From the NCBI RefSeq assembly GCF_009650605.1, contig NZ_WAJT01000001.1, positions 1,860,001-1,924,000 of the forward strand: 64,000 bases of DNA. The letters run 5' to 3'. Below, one piece after another: positions 55,508 to 64,000 of this stretch. The notes beneath the pieces were generated by a model. It saw only the letters and a list, made by a program, of their open reading frames with translations. It made no database searches and was not told the origin of the DNA. The stretch comes from Labrenzia sp. CE80. GTDB taxonomy: Bacteria; Pseudomonadota; Alphaproteobacteria; Rhizobiales; Stappiaceae. Each line of letters opens with the position of its first letter. The stretch's first letter is position 1. The translations under genes were made by a program, and so were the position numbers.

Positions 55508-55724
55508 AGAGGTCAATTCGACGTAGGCGAACGCTGCAGGACACGACGTCGATACGAAAGTTTGGTCGGCGCGCCCTTACTTCAGGATGACGGCCTGTGG
55601 GGTTTGACCCTATGCAGGGGCTGGGACATCTGCCGGGATAGCACATGGTGCAAGCAGCCCAAGTGGCAACGTTTTGCATGGAAAATCAGAGGCATGCCAG
55701 CGAACCTCTTCTAGCCGCCATAGC

Positions 55725-56627
55725 TTACTCCCCGAGGTCAATCAAAGTAGATTGAATCGCTTTCATTACCACAGGCGTCGCGGTCGCCAAGTCGTTCCCA
55801 CGGCAAATGGCTGTTGAGAGTGTTTCGGTCAGTCGCCGAACAGCCAAAGGGCGGAATGTCAGGTGTCCTGCCGCAACATCACCCGCCACATCAGGCCACG
55901 TCAGAAAGCCAATACCGCGACCACGCCTTAGAAAGTGTAAAATGGCTGGAATAGAATTGCTCGTGACATGCACATCCGGACTGACCCGAACACTCAGGAT
56001 TTCGCCGATCAACCGGGTGTGCATCGACAGTGCAGAACTGGGCAAGCACAATGGAAAATCCAGAGCTTCTTTCAGCGAGATCGGCCCATCACCCGCGGGC
56101 CCATATCCCGAAGCAGACACCACCCCGAGATGATATTCTCGGGATTCCGCAACAACCATACTTGTGAGCTTAGGCAAGTTAAATGCGACCGCAATATCAA
56201 GTTCATGTGCCTCAGCACGACTAATAATTTCAGCCGTTGATCCGATTGCCAGGTCCAATTCGACATGATCGAAACTCTCTTCCAATCTATCGACGAGGGC
56301 TGGAATCCAAGTGTCGACAAGACCGGCCATTGTCCCCAGTCGAAGGCGCAGGTCTGCCTTTTTTTGATCACGATGGAAGCGTTTGGACAATGAGACATCT
56401 GCGGCCAGCCATTCGGTTGCCGCCGTACGAAGTTCCGCTCCTTCTGCAGAAAGCACGACCCCCTCGGAGCTTCGGATCAAGAGTTTTTTTCCATAGCTTT
56501 CTTCCAGCATCTTGATCTGCCTGCTGAGGGCGGGCGCAGAGATGTTCAGCTTTTCTGCGGCTGCGCGGATGGATCCCGAGTGGGCGACAACCACAAAGGA
56601 TTTAAGTTCTTTGGAAAACGCTGACAT
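55725..56627 (-). CDS. LysR family transcriptional regulator
   Basis: This 300-residue LysR protein has the HTH SFVVVAHSGSIRAAAEKLNI with SAPALSRQIKMLEESYGKKL, and an effector domain (LRLRLGTMAGLVDTWIPALV). It is divergent from the deaminase and ABC transporter genes and is their likely regulator. Confidence 0.9.
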   Translation of the reverse strand: MSAFSKELKSFVVVAHSGSIRAAAEKLNISAPALSRQIKMLEESYGKKLLIRSSEGVVLSAEGAELRTAATEWLAADVSLSKRFHRDQKKADLRLRLGTMAGLVDTWIPALVDRLEESFDHVELDLAIGSTAEIISRAEAHELDIAVAFNLPKLTSMVVAESREYHLGVVSASGYGPAGDGPISLKEALDFPLCLPSSALSMHTRLIGEILSVRVSPDVHVTSNSIPAILHFLRRGRGIGFLTWPDVAGDVAAGHLTFRPLAVRRLTETLSTAICRGNDLATATPVVMKAIQSTLIDLGE

Positions 56628-56735
56628 TGATTAGTGTTCCATTTTTTCTTACGCCGCGTGGCTTTTATTCTACTTTTTCGAACACACTAGTCCCTCTTAT
56701 GGTCGTTGTAACCAATCAAACGCCAAGGGACTGAA

Positions 56736-57209
56736 ATGACCCCCCGTGACTTAGAATTGCTGCAAGAGACCATCCGTTTGGCCAACCAGTCTCGGGAAGG
56801 CGGAAATCATCCCTTTGGCGCGCTTCTTGCTGATGCTGATGGGAAAATCATCCTATCGAGTGGAAACACGCACAGTGTAGATGGGGGCACGGGACACGCA
56901 GAGCTGAATGTTGCCCGTGCAGCCGCCGCGCAATACACGCCGGAATTCCTCGAAAGCTGTACGCTTTATACATCTGTTGAGCCGTGCAGCATGTGTGCTG
57001 GCGGGACCTATTGGGCGGGCATCGGCAGGCTGGTGTACGGCATGACCGAAGAACGTCTGGCCGTTCTGACTGGCGATAATACTGAAAATTTGACGATGTC
57101 TTTGCCCTGCCGACAGGTGTTGGCCGCAGGCCAGCGCAACGTTGTTGTCGAAGGTCCCGTCCCCGAGCTGGAAGAAGATATTGCGCGGTCACACAAAGAC
57201 TTTTGGTGA
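56736..57209 (+). CDS. nucleoside/nucleobase deaminase (CDA family)
   Basis: This 157-residue zinc deaminase has the catalytic HAE motif (GTGHAELNVARAAA) and the zinc Cys pair in SVEPCSMCAGGTYWAGIGRL. Family members deaminate cytosine, guanine or related bases. It heads a run with an NMT1-type ABC importer, so the pair may salvage an imported pyrimidine- or purine-like compound (inference). Confidence 0.88.
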   Translation: MTPRDLELLQETIRLANQSREGGNHPFGALLADADGKIILSSGNTHSVDGGTGHAELNVARAAAAQYTPEFLESCTLYTSVEPCSMCAGGTYWAGIGRLVYGMTEERLAVLTGDNTENLTMSLPCRQVLAAGQRNVVVEGPVPELEEDIARSHKDFW

Positions 57210-57245
57210 TCCCAGATTACCCCTCAAAACCATGAAGGATAAGAC

Positions 57246-58241
57246 ATGAAAAAACAAATCTTTGGCACAGTTTTACCGCTGCTGTTCGCAGCCGGCGCCG
57301 CCACGATGGCAACCGCGCAGGACCGGGTGAATTACCAGTTGGACTGGCTGCCCGGCGGTGACAAATCCCCGATTTATGTCTGCATCGAAGAAGGCTTTTG
57401 TGCGGATGCAGGGATTGAAATAAACATCGTTCCCGGCCGCGGTTCGACCGAAGCCATCACCAAGATTGCGACGGGTACCTCCGACATTGGCAGCGCGGAT
57501 ATTGGTGCGCTCATGGCGGCGGCGGCAAGCGAAGACGTCCCCGCCACGGCGATCATGTCGATTTTTAACACCGGTCCCCACGCGTTTTACACCTTGGCTG
57601 GCAACGGCATCGAATCCTTCACGGACATCGAGGGAAAATCGGTTGCGACCTCACCATTCACCTCTTCCAATGTGTATCTGCCGCTGGTTCTTTCCGACAA
57701 CGGTTTAAGCGAAGACGCGATCGAGCTGACCAAAGCGGATCCGGGAGCACTTGGCCCTCTTTTGATGACAGGGCGCACGGATGCGATCATCGCATGGCTA
57801 ACCAATGTCTCCATCTTTGAGGCACAAGCCGCCGAAGCAGGCAAAGAGCTGATCATTCTGCCATGGTCCGATGCGGGGCTTGAGCTTTATTCAGCGGCGT
57901 TGATCGCCAATGATACCTTCTTGGCAGAACGCCCTGACGTCGCCCGCCGGTTTGTCGCGGCCTTCACGCAATCTTTGGAATTCGCAAACGAAAATCCGGC
58001 GGCGGCTGGAACAGCTGTTGCTGCGATTGTGCCCGAACTGGATGCCGCAATGGTTGAAGCCGCTTGGATGGACTCTTCAGTCTTGGCGTTCAACGAGATC
58101 ACAGAAAGCTTCCCCCTCGGCTCGTTTGATGCGGACCGCGTTGCAAAAACATGGGCGCGTGTTGCCGCCGCTCAAGGCCTAGACCCAGCAGCGTTCGACC
58201 CTGAAACGGTGATCGACCGCTCATTCGCAACGACCGAGTGA
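57246..58241 (+). CDS. NMT1/THI5-like ABC substrate-binding protein
   Basis: This 331-residue periplasmic protein has a signal peptide (VLPLLFAAGAATMATAQDRV region) and the SsuA/THI5 pattern: NYQLDWLPGGDKSPIYVCIE, EEGFCADAGIEINIVPGRGS and TEAITKIATGTSDIGSADIG. Family ligands include thiamine pyrimidine precursors, taurine and nitrate. The TGA overlaps the GTG of the ATPase gene. Confidence 0.88.
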   Translation: MKKQIFGTVLPLLFAAGAATMATAQDRVNYQLDWLPGGDKSPIYVCIEEGFCADAGIEINIVPGRGSTEAITKIATGTSDIGSADIGALMAAAASEDVPATAIMSIFNTGPHAFYTLAGNGIESFTDIEGKSVATSPFTSSNVYLPLVLSDNGLSEDAIELTKADPGALGPLLMTGRTDAIIAWLTNVSIFEAQAAEAGKELIILPWSDAGLELYSAALIANDTFLAERPDVARRFVAAFTQSLEFANENPAAAGTAVAAIVPELDAAMVEAAWMDSSVLAFNEITESFPLGSFDADRVAKTWARVAAAQGLDPAAFDPETVIDRSFATTE

Positions 58242-59026
58242 CACCGATGGTCCGTGCTCCAGACGCAATCGCCTTTGCCGACGTTGGGCAAACATTTGCA
58301 ACCCAGACAGGGCCACTTACGGCGCTGTCTGGTGTGAACCTTGCCATCAAACGCCATGAATTCGTCGCGGTGCTTGGGCCCTCGGGTTGTGGGAAATCAA
58401 CACTCCTTCGGCTCACCGCCGGCCTCGTAAAGCCAACCGCCGGCACCGCAAGCGTCTTTGCTATGCCAGTCACAGAACCCCGCGATGACGTCGGAATCGT
58501 GTTCCAGCAAGCGACACTCTTGCCCTGGGCCAATGTCGAAGACAACGTCGCCTTTCCCGCCAAACACATGCGTGGGCGCATTAGCAAACAAGACCGCGAT
58601 GTAGCGCACGATGTGATTGCAAAGGTTGGGTTGGCGGGCTTTGAAAAACGGCTACCGCGCGAGCTTTCTGGCGGGATGCAACAACGGGTTGGTATTGCGC
58701 GGGCCTTGTTTCGAAACCCCGATATCTTGTTGATGGACGAGCCATTCTCAGCTCTGGACGCGTTGACCCGTGACCAAATGGGGTACGAGTTGCTCGATCT
58801 TTGGCAATCCAGCCCAAAGACAGTTCTATTCATTACCCATTCGATCCCCGAGGCTCTGTTGCTCGCTGACCGTATTCTGGTGATGAGTGCGCGTCCCGGA
58901 AAGATCATCGCCGACTACAAGGTCCCGCTGGGACGTCCCCGTGATGAACACACACTCCGCGCCAGTGAAATCCAAGACCTTGCTAGTGAATTGCGCGGCC
59001 TGTTGATCGCAAAGGAGACAATCTGA
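58238..59026 (+). CDS. ABC transporter ATP-binding protein
   Basis: This 262-residue ATPase has Walker A (LGPSGCGKSTLLRL), the signature LSGGMQQRVGIARAL, Walker B (ILLMDEPFSALDAL) and the H-loop (VLFITHSIPEALLL). It is of the SsuB/TauB/NrtD type and energises uptake. GTG 58238 or ATG 58247 may start it; it overlaps the next gene in TGATG. Confidence 0.92.
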   Translation: MTPMVRAPDAIAFADVGQTFATQTGPLTALSGVNLAIKRHEFVAVLGPSGCGKSTLLRLTAGLVKPTAGTASVFAMPVTEPRDDVGIVFQQATLLPWANVEDNVAFPAKHMRGRISKQDRDVAHDVIAKVGLAGFEKRLPRELSGGMQQRVGIARALFRNPDILLMDEPFSALDALTRDQMGYELLDLWQSSPKTVLFITHSIPEALLLADRILVMSARPGKIIADYKVPLGRPRDEHTLRASEIQDLASELRGLLIAKETI

Positions 59027-59823
59027 TGTCCCTCCTCACCCAAACGAAGCCCCCCCTGTTGGACCGCGTGATACACACGCCCGGTTTGTTGCCTGCTTTG
59101 ACGTTCGCCATCTTGTTGATCGTTTGGGAGACATCCACATGGCTATTTGCCATCCCGACATTTATTCTGCCCGGTCCCTCGCGCATCATCGGCGGCTTTG
59201 ACGCGGTCCCTTTTGCCCGTTGGATGGAACATATCTGGGCGACCTTGCGCGTGGCCTTGTTTGGGTATGTCGTCGCGATCCTTGTGTCCCTGCCCATCGC
59301 GGTGGGTCTTGCGAGGTCGGAGTTTATGTCGCGGGCGTTTTATCCGCTTTTGGTCGTCATCCAATCCGTTCCAGTCGTGGCCGTTGCCCCGATCATCATC
59401 GTTGTCCTGGGAACTGATGAAGCGCCCCGCGTGTTGATCACCTTCCTGATTGCATTCTTCCCGTTGGTTGTCTCAATGACCACAGGGCTGCGCGCAACGC
59501 CGCCGGAACTGATCGAATTGTCCAAATCCTTAAGGGCCCCCGCGTACCGCGAAATCACACAGATCCGACTACCTTTTGCGACGCCTTATATTTTTTCTGG
59601 ATTACAAATTTCCATAACACTCTCTGTGATAGGGGCTGTGGTGGCCGAATTCGTCGCCGCTGATGCTGGCATCGGTTACTTCATCCAGTTTTCAACATCG
59701 ATGTTCCGCCTGCCAGAGGCCTGGGCTGGCCTCACGTTACTTGTAGCAATGTCACTGGTCCTATTTCAAAGTGTTGGCCTCGTGCAGAAAATTTTCATGC
59801 CTTGGTCCTTGCCGCAAAAGTGA
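59026..59823 (+). CDS. ABC transporter permease
   Basis: This 265-residue permease has about six helices and the BPD motif near RAPAYREITQIRLPFATPYI (EAA-loop variant). It pairs with the preceding ATPase and binding protein of an SsuC/ThiX-like importer. Confidence 0.92.
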   Translation: MSLLTQTKPPLLDRVIHTPGLLPALTFAILLIVWETSTWLFAIPTFILPGPSRIIGGFDAVPFARWMEHIWATLRVALFGYVVAILVSLPIAVGLARSEFMSRAFYPLLVVIQSVPVVAVAPIIIVVLGTDEAPRVLITFLIAFFPLVVSMTTGLRATPPELIELSKSLRAPAYREITQIRLPFATPYIFSGLQISITLSVIGAVVAEFVAADAGIGYFIQFSTSMFRLPEAWAGLTLLVAMSLVLFQSVGLVQKIFMPWSLPQK

Positions 59824-59983
59824 GACAGTCGGCGAGTTTGAGTACCAGCCACCAAAATGTAATGGCAAGAAATTGGGCCACGATGCGCGTGCGTTCTCAA
59901 AATGTTACGGTTCTCTTTTCCGGTCTCAAGTGCTGCATGTTTAGTCGAAAATAGACTTCCCAGCGCATACAGCGATCCGAAAG

Positions 59984-60120
59984 CGGCCATTGGTGAAGAT
60001 GCGGCGGAGGCGCACTTTGTCCGCGTAGCGGACATTCGCACAGATCAGATTCGCGACCGGATTCGGCCCAAAGCTGCCCTCGGCTCATTGCGCAGAGCGG
60101 GAGAATGGCTGCGTTCCAAA
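59984..60120. repeat. degenerate intergenic repeat-like sequence
   Basis: This gene-free stretch contains a hairpin GTCCGC-GTA-GCGGAC (60019-60033) and the AAAGCTGCCCTCGGCTCATT / TGCGCAGAGCG wording that I associate with dispersed intergenic repeats in Rhodobacterales. It may also end the ABC transcript. A similar feel is present at 62270-62450. Confidence 0.3.
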
Positions 60121-60121
60121 T

Positions 60122-61030
60122 CTAGTTCAGTTGTGCCGCACGTAATGACCGAGCCTTGAATGTAGAACGAACAAATTCAATAAAGGCTTGCATCCTTTGG
60201 GATTGATATCGGTCGCGCTGAAAGAGCAGCGACATTGGCTGTTCGGGCAGTGACCAATCGGCCAAGACTGGGACAAGCTTGCCTGCAGCAATATCATCGC
60301 GGGCCAGGACTTCGGGTAGAACCACAATCCCCATACTTGCCTTTGCGGCGTTCAAAACCGCTTGGCCAGAGTTGACGGAGACGGTCGCTTTGGGCGTCCA
60401 GCTTATCGTCTCGGCTCCTTTGGTAAAGCGCCAGGGTTTACGGCCAGTTTTTGTAAATAGGACTGCCTGTAGGTGATGCAGATCCGTGGGGTTTTGTGGC
60501 ACAGGATGTGCTCCCAGGTAATCTGGTGATGCACAGGCAACCATTCTGTAGGGAGCGAGTTTTACTTGCATCAGGCTGCTGTCTTCAAGAGGGCCAACCC
60601 TGAAGGCCACATCAAATCCGTCTGCCAGAAGATCCTCGTTTCGATCTGACAAGCATAGCTCGACCTCGACCTTTGGCGCAGTCTTGGTAAAGGTCTTGAG
60701 GGCAGGCATCAAGGCAGCTGTACCAAAGCTGACCGGTGCGGTGATGCGCAGTCGCCCGTGTAAATGCTCGGCCTGATCACTTGCCTTGCCTTCTGAGATG
60801 GACACCAACTCAAGAATATCCTGACAGTGTTCCAGATAGATCTGCCCAAAGTCCGTCAGGCTTTGTTGACGCGTTGTCCGGTTCAGTAGTCGGGTTTGCA
60901 AGTGGTCTTCTAATCCCGCGATCCGCTGACCAACCAGTGCGCTACTGACATTCAATTTAAGCGCGGCCGCATTCATCGAACCCGCCCGCGACACTTCAAC
61001 AAAAGTGCGCATCGCAACGAAGAGATCCAT
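60122..61030 (-). CDS. LysR family transcriptional regulator
   Basis: This 302-residue regulator has the LysR HTH (MRTFVEVSRAGSMNAAALKL, NVSSALVGQRIAGLEDHLQT) and the CrgA-type effector domain start (GRLRITAPVSFGTAALMPAL). It is divergent from the SDR gene and probably controls it. Confidence 0.92.
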   Translation of the reverse strand: MDLFVAMRTFVEVSRAGSMNAAALKLNVSSALVGQRIAGLEDHLQTRLLNRTTRQQSLTDFGQIYLEHCQDILELVSISEGKASDQAEHLHGRLRITAPVSFGTAALMPALKTFTKTAPKVEVELCLSDRNEDLLADGFDVAFRVGPLEDSSLMQVKLAPYRMVACASPDYLGAHPVPQNPTDLHHLQAVLFTKTGRKPWRFTKGAETISWTPKATVSVNSGQAVLNAAKASMGIVVLPEVLARDDIAAGKLVPVLADWSLPEQPMSLLFQRDRYQSQRMQAFIEFVRSTFKARSLRAAQLN

Positions 61031-61130
61031 TCAAAAGAAATCCTTTTCTATGCAGAAAGAATTTTGGAAATTTCTCTAAATTCCTTCTCAATCTAAACTG
61101 CTTTCACGCTGATGCAATGAGAGAAACACT

Positions 61131-61889
61131 ATGAGAAAACGTTTTGAAGGTCGTGTGGTATTGGTCACCGGTGCGGGAACCGGCATGGGGCGGGAAACTG
61201 CAGTTGGGCTTGCACAAGAAGGCGCAACAGCCGTGCTTTGGGGGCGGCGGGAAACCCTGCTTGAGGCCGTAGCAGATGAAATACATCAGGCGGGCGGCTC
61301 TGCCCGGGTTCAGGTCTGCGACATTGCTAAGCCACAGGAAATTTCCAAGAATATTGACAGCATTGTCGATGAGTATGGGGCATTGAATGCGGTGTTTGCT
61401 AATGCCGGACATTTGGGAGAGTTTCAATCCGTTCAGGACACAGACGCCGAAGATTTCGAAGCTCTGGTTCGGATCAACCTGATTGGCACGCAACAGACCG
61501 TTGCGAAGTCTCTGTGCCACATGAACGGAGGCTCGGTCCTCATCAATGCGTCATGGACTGCCAGTTCTGTCATGCCCGGAACAGGAGCATATGCCGCAAC
61601 CAAAGCCGGTTTGCTAGCGATGATGCGTGTCTGTGCCGTCGAAGAGGGACCGCGTGGGAATCGTGTGAATGCGATCAGCCCTGGAATTATTCTGACACCA
61701 ATGGCTGATGAAGTGTTGGATCCTGATGTTTCTAATCGCCTGTCCGACCATACGCCCTTGCGGCGGAACGGGAAACCCAAAGACATCGTCGGCACAGCAC
61801 TGTGGCTCCTGTCGGAGGACTCCGAATTCGTGACGGGTCAAGACATCGTTGTCGATGGTGGTTTCACTCTGGGAGGGGTGTTGAGATGA
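61131..61889 (+). CDS. SDR family oxidoreductase
   Basis: This 252-residue short-chain dehydrogenase has the cofactor motif VLVTGAGTGMGRETAVGLAQ, NAG in VFANAGHLGE and the catalytic Y-x3-K in GAYAATKAGLL. It interconverts an alcohol and a ketone with NAD(P). The substrate is unknown. Its stop overlaps the start of the interrupted CMD-like gene (ATGA). Confidence 0.93.
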   Translation: MRKRFEGRVVLVTGAGTGMGRETAVGLAQEGATAVLWGRRETLLEAVADEIHQAGGSARVQVCDIAKPQEISKNIDSIVDEYGALNAVFANAGHLGEFQSVQDTDAEDFEALVRINLIGTQQTVAKSLCHMNGGSVLINASWTASSVMPGTGAYAATKAGLLAMMRVCAVEEGPRGNRVNAISPGIILTPMADEVLDPDVSNRLSDHTPLRRNGKPKDIVGTALWLLSEDSEFVTGQDIVVDGGFTLGGVLR

Positions 61890-62251
61890 CCTACAAAACC
61901 GGCGCAGACTTGGCGAATGAACTCAATCCCGGTTTGAAGGCGGCATTGACTAAACGATACGGGCACCTTCTGCCGGGCATGTCGGATACGGTCGTAGATA
62001 TGGCCTTTGGACAGTTTTATGCGCGCCCCGGCTTGGATCTTAAATGCCGCTACATCGCTACAATAGCAGCATAGGCTGCAATGGGCGGCCAAACTGGGCC
62101 GCAATTGCGCATCAACATTGAGGCAGGTCTCAAAGTCGGACTGAGCGAGACAGAAATCGCCGAAATAATCTGGCAAATGGCACTCTACGGAGGTTTGCCC
62201 GCAGCGATCAATGCACTGAATACGCTCACATCAATCTGCGAAGACGGTTGA
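61886..62251 (+). pseudogene. carboxymuconolactone decarboxylase-like gene with in-frame amber codon
   Basis: The 122-codon frame is continuous except for TAG at 62072-62074. Before it lies LNPGLKAALTKRYGHLLPGM and KCRYIATIAA; after it AAMGGQTGPQLRINIEAGLK and LPAAINALNTLTSI. Together these give a full CMD/AhpD-like domain where TAG replaces a hydrophobic codon, most simply TTG. Such proteins can be decarboxylases or peroxidase-like. It starts inside the SDR stop, so it was an operon partner. Mutation, sequencing error and readthrough are all possible. Confidence 0.85.
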
Positions 62252-62672
62252 ACTCACTTTCGGACCTTTGACAGAGCAAATCAGAGGCCCGTTTCGCCCG
62301 CACAGCGGTCATCTGAGGGCGTTGCAACAAAAGTCCGCTTCCCGCCCATCCGGTGAATTCGCTGCATTTCGGATGCGCGTCTGCTTTCGGGCAACGAATC
62401 CAACGTCTTGAACGTCCGACATGGGGCCGCACAACAGCCTTCGATTGGGCTGACGGTCATCGACAACGGCAGAAGCAGAAACAGACATGAGAAATCCGGA
62501 GTTCACCCGGCCCGGGGCCCCGGACCGATTCATAGGACGCATAACAGCCCCCTTCTCCTGCACCAGCTTTGACCCTAAGGCAGCAATTGATTGGCGGGAG
62601 GGGGAAGCGGGAGTGAGAATCGAGCCAACTGGGCGCGCTTCGTCAAACAATTGGTTCGAACGCCCGACGACA
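62252..62672. other. gene-free stretch holding direct repeat copy 2
   Basis: No intact gene is seen. The left part (about 62270-62450) looks like an eroded intergenic repeat. The right part is the 154-bp repeat copy and about 65 bases before the AraC stop codon. Confidence 0.6.
62454..62607 (+). repeat. 154-bp direct repeat, copy 2 (truncated MFS 5' end)
   Basis: This is the gap-free counterpart of 51022-51175. On the minus strand it still encodes MSVSASAVVDDR, the first codons of the MFS gene, then leaves the similarity. It is therefore a fragment derived from the MFS gene start and its upstream DNA. Confidence 0.9.
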
Positions 62673-63602
62673 TCATGCTGCGTCTTGCCCCAATGTCCGC
62701 AGCTTGGCACTTCTCAGCTGACTTGGACTCGCGCCGATGACTGCGCGGAACGCGCGCGAAAATGCACTACCAGAGCCATATCCAAAGTCTTGGGCGATCT
62801 GGTCAATGGTTAGACCCGGCTTTTCGAGCGCTTGGCTTGCCTTGAACATACGCCAGTTCAACGCATAGTCGCCCGGTGTTTGCCTTACATGTTCTTTGAA
62901 TTTTGACGCAAAAGAAGACCTCGACATCCCTGCAATGGATGCAAGATCGGCAAGGCTGTGTTTCCATCCGTCGGGCTCATGGATGGCCGACAGTGCCGGG
63001 ATAATCCGTGGGTCCTTAATCCCGGAATAGAACCCAGGCGGGTTTTCCTCCTGTTCGAAATACGCCCGCAAAACGGATGCAAAAAGTGCCTGGGAAAGAT
63101 GCTGTGTGACGGTTCGGCTGCCCATCTCTTTTTTGAGCGTTTCATTCACAATCAAAGATATGAGGGGCGACACAAGCGCCCCCATTTCCAACTCACCGGT
63201 CTTGAGAAGTATCCGTGACGGCAACTCCCGTACAAGCGGATGCTGGTGGGTGAGATCATACTCGAAATGACCGCACACCATCCGGGTCGTGGCTTCACCT
63301 GCTAGGAAAGGCTCATCCCCACCTTGCATTTGTGCGATGACGTCCTGTCCAGAGGTGGCCGGGCTGTCGGGTTTGTCGCTTATCGCGTGCGTGGCACCCT
63401 TAGGGAATACGACCAGGTCACCCGATGATAGTTGCTCAAGTTGACCTTCATGCTCAATAACGGCTGCACCGCGCACAATGAAATGAAACTGCGCAAAACC
63501 GGTATTGGCGATGGACATTTTCCAATTGCCGCAAAAGTCCTTCTGGAAATAAATTGAGCTTTTGAAGTCTAGCAGGTCCAGAACGTCGCTCAGCGGATCC
63601 AT
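62673..63602 (-). CDS. AraC family regulator with cupin domain
   Basis: This 309-residue regulator has an N-terminal cupin domain (MDPLSDVLDLLDFKSSIYFQ, then GFAQFHFIVRGAAVIEHEGQ) and two C-terminal AraC HTH units (LADLASIAGMSRSSFASKFK and IDQIAQDFGYGSGSAFSRAF). ATG 63602 is preferred over 63647. It is followed upstream by an MBL-fold gene on the same strand and may regulate the neighbouring enzymes. Confidence 0.92.
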   Translation of the reverse strand: MDPLSDVLDLLDFKSSIYFQKDFCGNWKMSIANTGFAQFHFIVRGAAVIEHEGQLEQLSSGDLVVFPKGATHAISDKPDSPATSGQDVIAQMQGGDEPFLAGEATTRMVCGHFEYDLTHQHPLVRELPSRILLKTGELEMGALVSPLISLIVNETLKKEMGSRTVTQHLSQALFASVLRAYFEQEENPPGFYSGIKDPRIIPALSAIHEPDGWKHSLADLASIAGMSRSSFASKFKEHVRQTPGDYALNWRMFKASQALEKPGLTIDQIAQDFGYGSGSAFSRAFRAVIGASPSQLRSAKLRTLGQDAA

Positions 63603-63664
63603 CGTGCCCCCCACATACCCCTTCAAGTGACCCGCGGTAGCTTTCACCGCGGGTCTGGTCCAGC

Positions 63665-64000
63665 TTAGGACACTGATACAGGTGTATACAAGAAGTGGTC
63701 CCCGTTGAGCGAAATACGCCCTACTCCCGGGAAGGGGAAGTGGTAACCTGCCACGAGCAGGTTTTCCTCCGCCGCCAAGGTGAAAAGCTTCCGTCGTGTT
63801 TCAACAGCCTTCGCAGGATCATGCTCGATACCCAAGGCCCATTCCGGCTCGTTCGTACCAACAAGATAGTGCACAGAAGTGTCGATGAGATGCAAAAGCG
63901 ACGTGCCGCCGCTGGTCAATTGAACCGCCATATGGCCCAACGTGTGGCCCGGCGCGTCTATTACCTTGATACCAGGAACAATTTCATCGCCATCGCTGAT
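63665..64000 (-). CDS. MBL-fold metallohydrolase (5' partial)
   Basis: The frame is open to the window edge; 111 C-terminal residues are visible. The metal-binding GHTLGHMAV segment, LHLIDTSVHY (Asp ligand) and the late VAGYHFPFPGVGRI (His ligand) fit lactonase/hydrolase-type MBL proteins. The N-terminal HxHxDH motif lies outside. Confidence 0.85.
   Translation of the reverse strand: MSDGDEIVPGIKVIDAPGHTLGHMAVQLTSGGTSLLHLIDTSVHYLVGTNEPEWALGIEHDPAKAVETRRKLFTLAAEENLLVAGYHFPFPGVGRISLNGDHFLYTPVSVS

Noticed and set aside
57210..57245. possible TPP riboswitch before the THI5-like binding protein
   Set aside because: The gap is only 36 bases and lacks the conserved riboswitch motifs.
1..64000. CRISPR array, rRNA or transposase
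   Set aside because: No regularly spaced repeats, rRNA segments or transposase motifs were seen.

Overview
The window is from an alphaproteobacterial chromosome. Its core block bamE / ubiquinol-cytochrome c chaperone / DUF177 (YceD) / plsX / fabH / ihfA / merR, the ctaA (cox15)-type heme A synthase, a DUF2842 protein and a proton-pumping pyrophosphatase all fit that class. The high GC, the number of TRAP and tripartite tricarboxylate transporters and the P450 suggest a marine, heterotrophic Stappiaceae-like organism (Roseibium/Labrenzia type). The genus is inferred from gene content, not proven.

Layout. 1-5.3 kb: end of a DUF1989 gene, a Bcr/CflA drug-efflux gene divergent from a TetR repressor, a cold-shock gene, heme A synthase and a DUF2842 gene. 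5.2-18.3 kb: an exopolysaccharide region with polysaccharide deacetylase, FemAB-like acetyltransferase, Wzz/GumC co-polymerase, Wza-type export lipoprotein, GT4 glycosyltransferase, priming glycosyl-1-phosphate transferase and a Wzy/ligase-type polymerase. A less GC-rich accessory block (7.7-10.9 kb) with small secreted proteins and a GloVer-repeat protein interrupts it. 18.3-22.1 kb: tRNA-Pro(GGG), then a sparse accessory stretch with a single-domain KpsC-like gene, a winged-helix protein, a 49-bp perfect palindrome, a probable BECR-fold RNase toxin and a HigA-type antitoxin without an intact toxin gene.

22.1-26.9 kb: a gluconate-type cassette (TRAP transporter, gluconokinase, divergent LacI regulator). 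27.1-39.6 kb: a tricarboxylate module. The TctDE two-component system is divergent from tctC, a fused tctAB, a PrpF/GalD isomerase, a universal stress protein and a D-2-hydroxyacid dehydrogenase. An AbrB-type permease follows, divergent from a GntR regulator that leads into tcuA and tcuB. Together they suggest uptake and oxidation of tricarballylate, aconitate or a related tricarboxylate, with products entering the TCA cycle. 39.8-42.4 kb: cytochrome P450 and a glycerophosphodiesterase. 42.4-49.6 kb: the conserved core block and hppA.

49.8-62.6 kb: an MFS gene whose first codons and upstream region recur 11.4 kb away as a 154-bp direct repeat of about 91% identity. Between the copies lie a LysR gene, a TRAP operon preceded by a consensus sigma-54 promoter, a second LysR, a deaminase with an NMT1-type ABC transporter, a third LysR, an SDR and a carboxymuconolactone-decarboxylase-like gene interrupted by one in-frame amber codon. 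The repeats and the decayed gene suggest an acquired and partly eroding segment. 62.7-64 kb: an AraC regulator and the 3' part of an MBL-fold hydrolase that runs off the window.

No rRNA, CRISPR array or intact transposase was seen.
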